A stretch of DNA of 10,254 nt from Nitrosomonadaceae bacterium (GTDB lineage: Bacteria; Pseudomonadota; Gammaproteobacteria; Burkholderiales; Nitrosomonadaceae), in assembly GCA_947471695.1 (NCBI GenBank), contig CANIWY010000034.1, positions 1-10,254 of the forward strand. Direction: 5' to 3'. Both the position numbers and the translations under genes were made by a program. The notes beneath the pieces were generated by a model that saw only the letters and a list, made by a program, of their open reading frames with translations, was not told where the DNA came from and did no database searches. This document shows, piece after piece, positions 7,104 to 10,254 of this stretch. The number at the start of each line of letters is the position of its first letter. Position 1 is the stretch's first letter.

Positions 7104-8204
7104 ATGAAGTTGCATCTTCTCATTCCCTCCCTGTTCTGGCCGGACGATTCCTTGCCTGAAATATATCGTGACCTCCCATTACCTGCTCTTGAAACCCTTC
7201 TTGCAAAAAGCCTGCGTACTGAAGATGAGTCGAGTGGGATTGAGGCCTGGCTATGCCACGCTTTTGGTATAGAAGAACAACACGACTGGCCAGTGGCACC
7301 GATTACGTTACAAACCGATGGTGGTGGACAGTTAACAGCTGGAAATCATTACTGGCTTCGCGCTGACCCTGTGCATTTAAGGATCGAGCACAACCAGATT
7401 GTGCTGGCTGACAGCCAAATTTTTCAGATTACATCAGAAGAAACAAACCAATTTACTGATTTACTTAACCACCATTTCGCTGAAGATAGTTACGGTCTCA
7501 CATCAGGGAACTCTGATATCACCAAACAAAGACCGGTTCTTCTACCATTAGCCCCAGACCGTTGGTATTTACATGTGGCCGAAACCCCCACGTTGAAGAC
7601 CCATGCACTCAGTACAGTCTCTGGCAGGAACATCAATTCCTTCCTTCCATCAGGTGAAGATGGCATCCAATGGCAGAAGTACTTCAACGAAATTCAGATG
7701 TTGCTATACGAGCATCCACTCAACCTAGCGCGTGAGGCGCGTGGCGAGCTTGCTATTAATGGCATCTGGTTCTGGGGCGGCGGAACCATGCCACAATCAA
7801 TCAACTCTCCCTATACTCAAGTATGGGCCAATGCTGTTCTTCCCCAATCCCTCGCATTGGCGAACGCTACGAGTCATGCGGATCTCCCGCCTACAGCAGC
7901 AGCATGGCGTCAGTCCGCCACAACCGGAAGTCACTTGGCCATACTCGATACGCTAAGCAGCAGAGCCCAATACGATAATGCCTACGGTTGGCGAGAGAAT
8001 CTAAAAAAGTTGGAGCTGGAGTGGTTCGGACCCTTGCTGATTGCCTTAAAGCAAGGCGAACTAGAGAAGTTGACCATCACCACTATTGATGACCGTAGCA
8101 GCAAGAATTTCTCTATAACAAGTCATGACTTATGGAAATTCTGGCGGGCGGCCAAACCACTCACAACTTATGCTACTTGCGATCGAGATTGTCGCGTTAA
8201 CTGA
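7104..8204 (+). CDS. COG4255/RpfE-like conserved protein of unknown function
   Basis: This is a 366-residue protein with no signal peptide or membrane helix. I recognise it, from memory, as the betaproteobacterial family grouped with RpfE and COG4255, often labelled phosphoglycerate mutase or RpfE-type regulator in databases. Family-like stretches are the opening MKLHLLIPSLFWP, ADPVHLRIEHNQIVL at 87-101, PDRWYLHV at 151-158, NEIQMLLYEHPLN at 195-207, and AREARGELAINGIWFWGGG at 209-227. I see none of the metal-binding motifs of true cofactor-independent phosphoglycerate mutases, so that function is doubtful. The start is ambiguous. ATG 7035 is in frame and overlaps the chaperone gene by 23 bases, adding 23 residues. 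ATG 7104 fits the family opening, but neither has a clear ribosome site. It follows the chaperone by 46 bases and may be transcribed with the copper genes. It converges with mpl. Confidence 0.75.
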   Translation: MKLHLLIPSLFWPDDSLPEIYRDLPLPALETLLAKSLRTEDESSGIEAWLCHAFGIEEQHDWPVAPITLQTDGGGQLTAGNHYWLRADPVHLRIEHNQIVLADSQIFQITSEETNQFTDLLNHHFAEDSYGLTSGNSDITKQRPVLLPLAPDRWYLHVAETPTLKTHALSTVSGRNINSFLPSGEDGIQWQKYFNEIQMLLYEHPLNLAREARGELAINGIWFWGGGTMPQSINSPYTQVWANAVLPQSLALANATSHADLPPTAAAWRQSATTGSHLAILDTLSSRAQYDNAYGWRENLKKLELEWFGPLLIALKQGELEKLTITTIDDRSSKNFSITSHDLWKFWRAAKPLTTYATCDRDCRVN

Positions 8205-8215
8205 TGACCAAGAGA

Positions 8216-9565
8216 TTATGCCGCAGCCAGCGCCTTGAGCAGTTTCTCATGGATACCACCGAAATCACCATTGCTCATAATGACCACATGGTCTCCAGTG
8301 TGAGCATTGTCAACAATAGCAGCGATTAACTGATCTAGACTGTCATGGTTTGAGATTTTGGAGCCGAGAGACTGCAAAGATTCTGCTGCATTCCACCCAA
8401 GTTTTGCGGTATAGCAGAACACCCTGTCAGCAGTTGTAAGACTACCTGCCAGACTTTCCTTCCAAGTCCCCATCTTCATAGTATTAGAACGAGGTTCCAG
8501 GACCGCGATAATGCGACCCCCATTTACTTTATCGCGCAAACCTTGCAGCGTCGTTTGAATTGCAGTGGGATGATGCGCAAAATCATCGTATACAGTGATC
8601 CCCTTAACTACGCCACGTACTTCCATACGGCGCTTAACGTTTTTAAATCGCGCCAGCGCAGCGATGCCTGCTCTAACTGGCACGCCAGCATGACGGGCCG
8701 CAGATAGTGCTGCCAATGCATTCATACGGTTATGATCACCCATCAATTCCCAGCGCAAAATACCTTGCGCCTCACCACGATAGGAAATGTTAATTCCACC
8801 ATCATCCTGAGTACCCGCCTGCCAACCGTCTGGGGTCCCCACTTTTTCTAATGGCGTCCAGCAGCCCTTAGCCAGAACACGCTGCAAACTCTCATCCTTG
8901 CCATTAGTCACGATTAAACCATTGCCTGGCACGATACGGACAAGTTGGTGGAATTGATGCTCGATAGCAGCAATATCAACGAAGATGTCGGCATGATCAA
9001 ACTCAAGGTTATTGAGAACTGTCGTTCTGGGGCGGTAATGGACAAATTTGGAACGCTTGTCAAAAAAAGCAGTGTCGTACTCATCCGCTTCGATGACAAA
9101 GAAGGGCGAGTCACTGCCAAGTCGAGCCGATATACCAAAATTCTGAGGCATCCCTCCGATCAGAAAACCAGGCTCCATCCCTGCATCTGCAAGTATCCAT
9201 GCCAGCATCGAACTAGTGGTCGTTTTGCCGTGGGTACCCGCAACTGCCAGAACCCATTTATCTCGCAATACGTTCTCCGCTAGCCACTGCGGGCCTGAAA
9301 TATAAGACAGATTGCGCCCAAGGATTTCTTCCATTAACAGATTGCCACGGGATACCACGTTACCAACCACAAAAATATCAGGCTCCAGCCTGATCTGTTC
9401 AGGAGAGTACCCCTCGATCAGATCGACCCCTTGGCTCTCCAGTTGCGTACTCATCGGCGGATAGACACCGGCATCACATCCGGTGACCCTGTGCCCAGCC
9501 TCGCGCGCTATTGCCGCGACCCCCCCCATAAAAGTACCGCAAATACCGAGAATATGAATATGCAA
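8216..9565 (-). CDS. mpl: UDP-N-acetylmuramate:L-alanyl-gamma-D-glutamyl-meso-diaminopimelate ligase
   Basis: Mpl is a cytosolic murein-recycling enzyme. It ligates the salvaged tripeptide L-Ala-D-Glu-meso-DAP to UDP-MurNAc with ATP, bypassing MurC, MurD and MurE. With TTG at 9565 the product is 449 residues (E. coli: 457). Visible are the N-terminal GICGTFMGG loop (7-15), the Mur-ligase ATP loop GTHGKTTT (110-117), EADEYDTAFFDKRSKF (159-174) and NNLEFDHADIF (185-195). Further on are the HNR element (278-280), DDFAHHPTA (327-335), LEPRSNTMKMG (356-366) and SNGDFGGIH (431-439). These EYDTAFFDKRSKF and MKMG stretches are typical of Mpl and distinguish it from MurC. I chose TTG 9565 because the encoded protein begins HIHILGICGTFMGG as homologues do, and AGGAG lies 5 bases upstream. 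A second TTG at 9616 would add 17 residues. The gene lies downstream of a histidine-phosphatase gene on the same strand. Confidence 0.95.
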   Translation of the reverse strand: MHIHILGICGTFMGGVAAIAREAGHRVTGCDAGVYPPMSTQLESQGVDLIEGYSPEQIRLEPDIFVVGNVVSRGNLLMEEILGRNLSYISGPQWLAENVLRDKWVLAVAGTHGKTTTSSMLAWILADAGMEPGFLIGGMPQNFGISARLGSDSPFFVIEADEYDTAFFDKRSKFVHYRPRTTVLNNLEFDHADIFVDIAAIEHQFHQLVRIVPGNGLIVTNGKDESLQRVLAKGCWTPLEKVGTPDGWQAGTQDDGGINISYRGEAQGILRWELMGDHNRMNALAALSAARHAGVPVRAGIAALARFKNVKRRMEVRGVVKGITVYDDFAHHPTAIQTTLQGLRDKVNGGRIIAVLEPRSNTMKMGTWKESLAGSLTTADRVFCYTAKLGWNAAESLQSLGSKISNHDSLDQLIAAIVDNAHTGDHVVIMSNGDFGGIHEKLLKALAAA

Positions 9566-9570
9566 GTCAG

Positions 9571-9575
9571 CTCCT
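9571..9575 (-). promoter_or_regulatory. Ribosome binding site deciding the mpl TTG start
   Basis: AGGAG (complement of 9571-9575) is placed 5 bases before TTG 9565. Together with the protein alignment it supports a non-ATG start for mpl. Confidence 0.6.
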
Positions 9576-9712
9576 AAAGATGAAATAGACCGCACCGAGC
9601 AGGCGCAGTTCGTCAAAAAAATCCTCTCTGAGTGGCACTTATATTTACATCACAGCGCGCACCCGAACGTTTATTCGCGCAATGACTCCCTGCGTAATAT
9701 TAGGCTGCCGCA

Positions 9713-10254
9713 TCATCCACCACCTGGTAAAAGTTTTTGTAGATGAATTACATCACCCCAGAAAGGGAGTGACCAGCACCCCGTCTCGTCAAGGACTAGG
9801 CAATTGAAAGCGGCATTCGGCAATGAGGCCGTGCGCGGTCCCTGCAACGGAAGCCCGCTGGCATGGCGATACATCACGTCCAGCGTTCCGCCGTGGGTCA
9901 CCACCACTACAGATTTCCCGGGAAACTGACTCGTGATGGAAGTAAAAGTTGCCACCACCCTCATAATGAAGTGAACTGCATCCTCACCACCCGGGATCAC
10001 ACAGTCTGGATCAAAGGTCCTGTAACGGGTATAGATTTCTGGATACAAGGCCTTTGCTTCGGCACGAATGAGCCCTTGCAGCACCCCCAGATTGCGCTCT
10101 CTGAGGGCCGAATCAAGAATGATTCTATGACTAGTACCGCTCGCAATGCGCTCCGCTGTCTCATGTGCGCGGCCCAGATCGCTGCTATAAATGGCAGCGA
10201 AGTTTTCACCCTCCAGCCGCTGAGCCAAAGCTTCAGCCTGTGCGATACCAGTGA
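9713..10254 (-). CDS. Histidine phosphatase superfamily (phosphoglycerate mutase-like) protein, N-terminus cut by window edge
   Basis: About 180 C-terminal residues are visible; the frame is open to the right edge and the stop is TGA at 9713-9715. Family signatures are TGIAQAEALAQRL, the stretch that follows the RHGxT motif in this family, then YSSDLGRAHETA with its conserved arginine. LRERNLGVLQG carries the catalytic acid region, and VVVVTHGGTLDVMYR holds the second catalytic histidine. The nucleophilic RHG itself lies beyond the edge and cannot be checked. The family includes GpmB-like and CobC-like phosphatases and cofactor-dependent phosphoglycerate mutases. The lack of the longer mutase insert makes a small-molecule phosphatase more likely than a glycolytic mutase, but the substrate cannot be told. 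It is followed on the same strand by mpl after 147 bases, far enough that the two may not be one transcript. Confidence 0.88.
   Translation of the reverse strand, partial: TGIAQAEALAQRLEGENFAAIYSSDLGRAHETAERIASGTSHRIILDSALRERNLGVLQGLIRAEAKALYPEIYTRYRTFDPDCVIPGGEDAVHFIMRVVATFTSITSQFPGKSVVVVTHGGTLDVMYRHASGLPLQGPRTASLPNAAFNCLVLDETGCWSLPFWGDVIHLQKLLPGGG

Noticed and set aside
8945..9283. 112-codon plus-strand frame inside mpl
   Set aside because: It is antisense to the strongly conserved central part of Mpl and has no recognisable protein features.
9611..9616. TTGACG as a -35 box for mpl
   Set aside because: No acceptable -10 hexamer lies 16-19 bases downstream, and the T run before it better fits a ribosome-site spacer.
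9655..9690. GCGCG/CGCGC inverted repeat between the histidine-phosphatase gene and mpl as a terminator or operator
   Set aside because: A 5-base-pair stem with a long loop and no T run is expected by chance in a GC-rich patch.

Overview
The window is a compact piece of a bacterial chromosome, almost fully coding. The organism is most likely a betaproteobacterium. The ispD-ispF order, prfB followed by lysS, the Mpl sequence and the COG4255-type protein all fit that group. The overall look recalls Nitrosomonadales, but that is recollection and was not tested. Base composition looks balanced, and I see no insertion sequence, phage gene, CRISPR array, tRNA or rRNA. No stretch longer than 300 bases lacks a gene.

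Left part (1-1515, minus strand): a tight cluster reads leftwards as ispD, ispF, thpR. ispD and ispF catalyse two steps of the MEP (non-mevalonate) isoprenoid pathway and overlap by one base in TAGTG. ispF overlaps thpR, an RNA 2',3'-cyclic phosphodiesterase cut by the left edge, by 14 bases. A divergent gap (1516-1658) separates this cluster from prfB.

Middle part (1659-4319, plus strand): prfB (release factor 2) is followed by lysS (class II lysyl-tRNA synthetase), the same pair as in E. coli. prfB carries the classic programmed +1 frameshift (GGAGG, TAT, CTT, TGA, C). Its true product starts at 1659 and crosses an in-frame TGA at 1740-1742.

Copper part (4433-7057, plus strand): copA, a Cu(I)-exporting P1B-type ATPase with two N-terminal metal-binding domains, is followed by a 68-residue CopZ-like chaperone. 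A good sigma-70-like promoter lies before copA, with no recognisable CueR operator. Next, at 7104-8204, is a protein of uncertain function of the COG4255/RpfE-like type, often called a phosphoglycerate mutase in databases.

Right part (8216-10254, minus strand): mpl, a murein-peptide recycling ligase, converges on the preceding gene with an 11-base gap. Upstream of it is a histidine-phosphatase-superfamily gene whose N-terminus runs off the right edge.

The window is mainly housekeeping. I did not find a convincing undescribed system. The points worth a second look are the prfB recoding site, several non-ATG or ambiguous starts, the copper-inducible candidate promoter, and the uncharacterised protein beside the copper genes.
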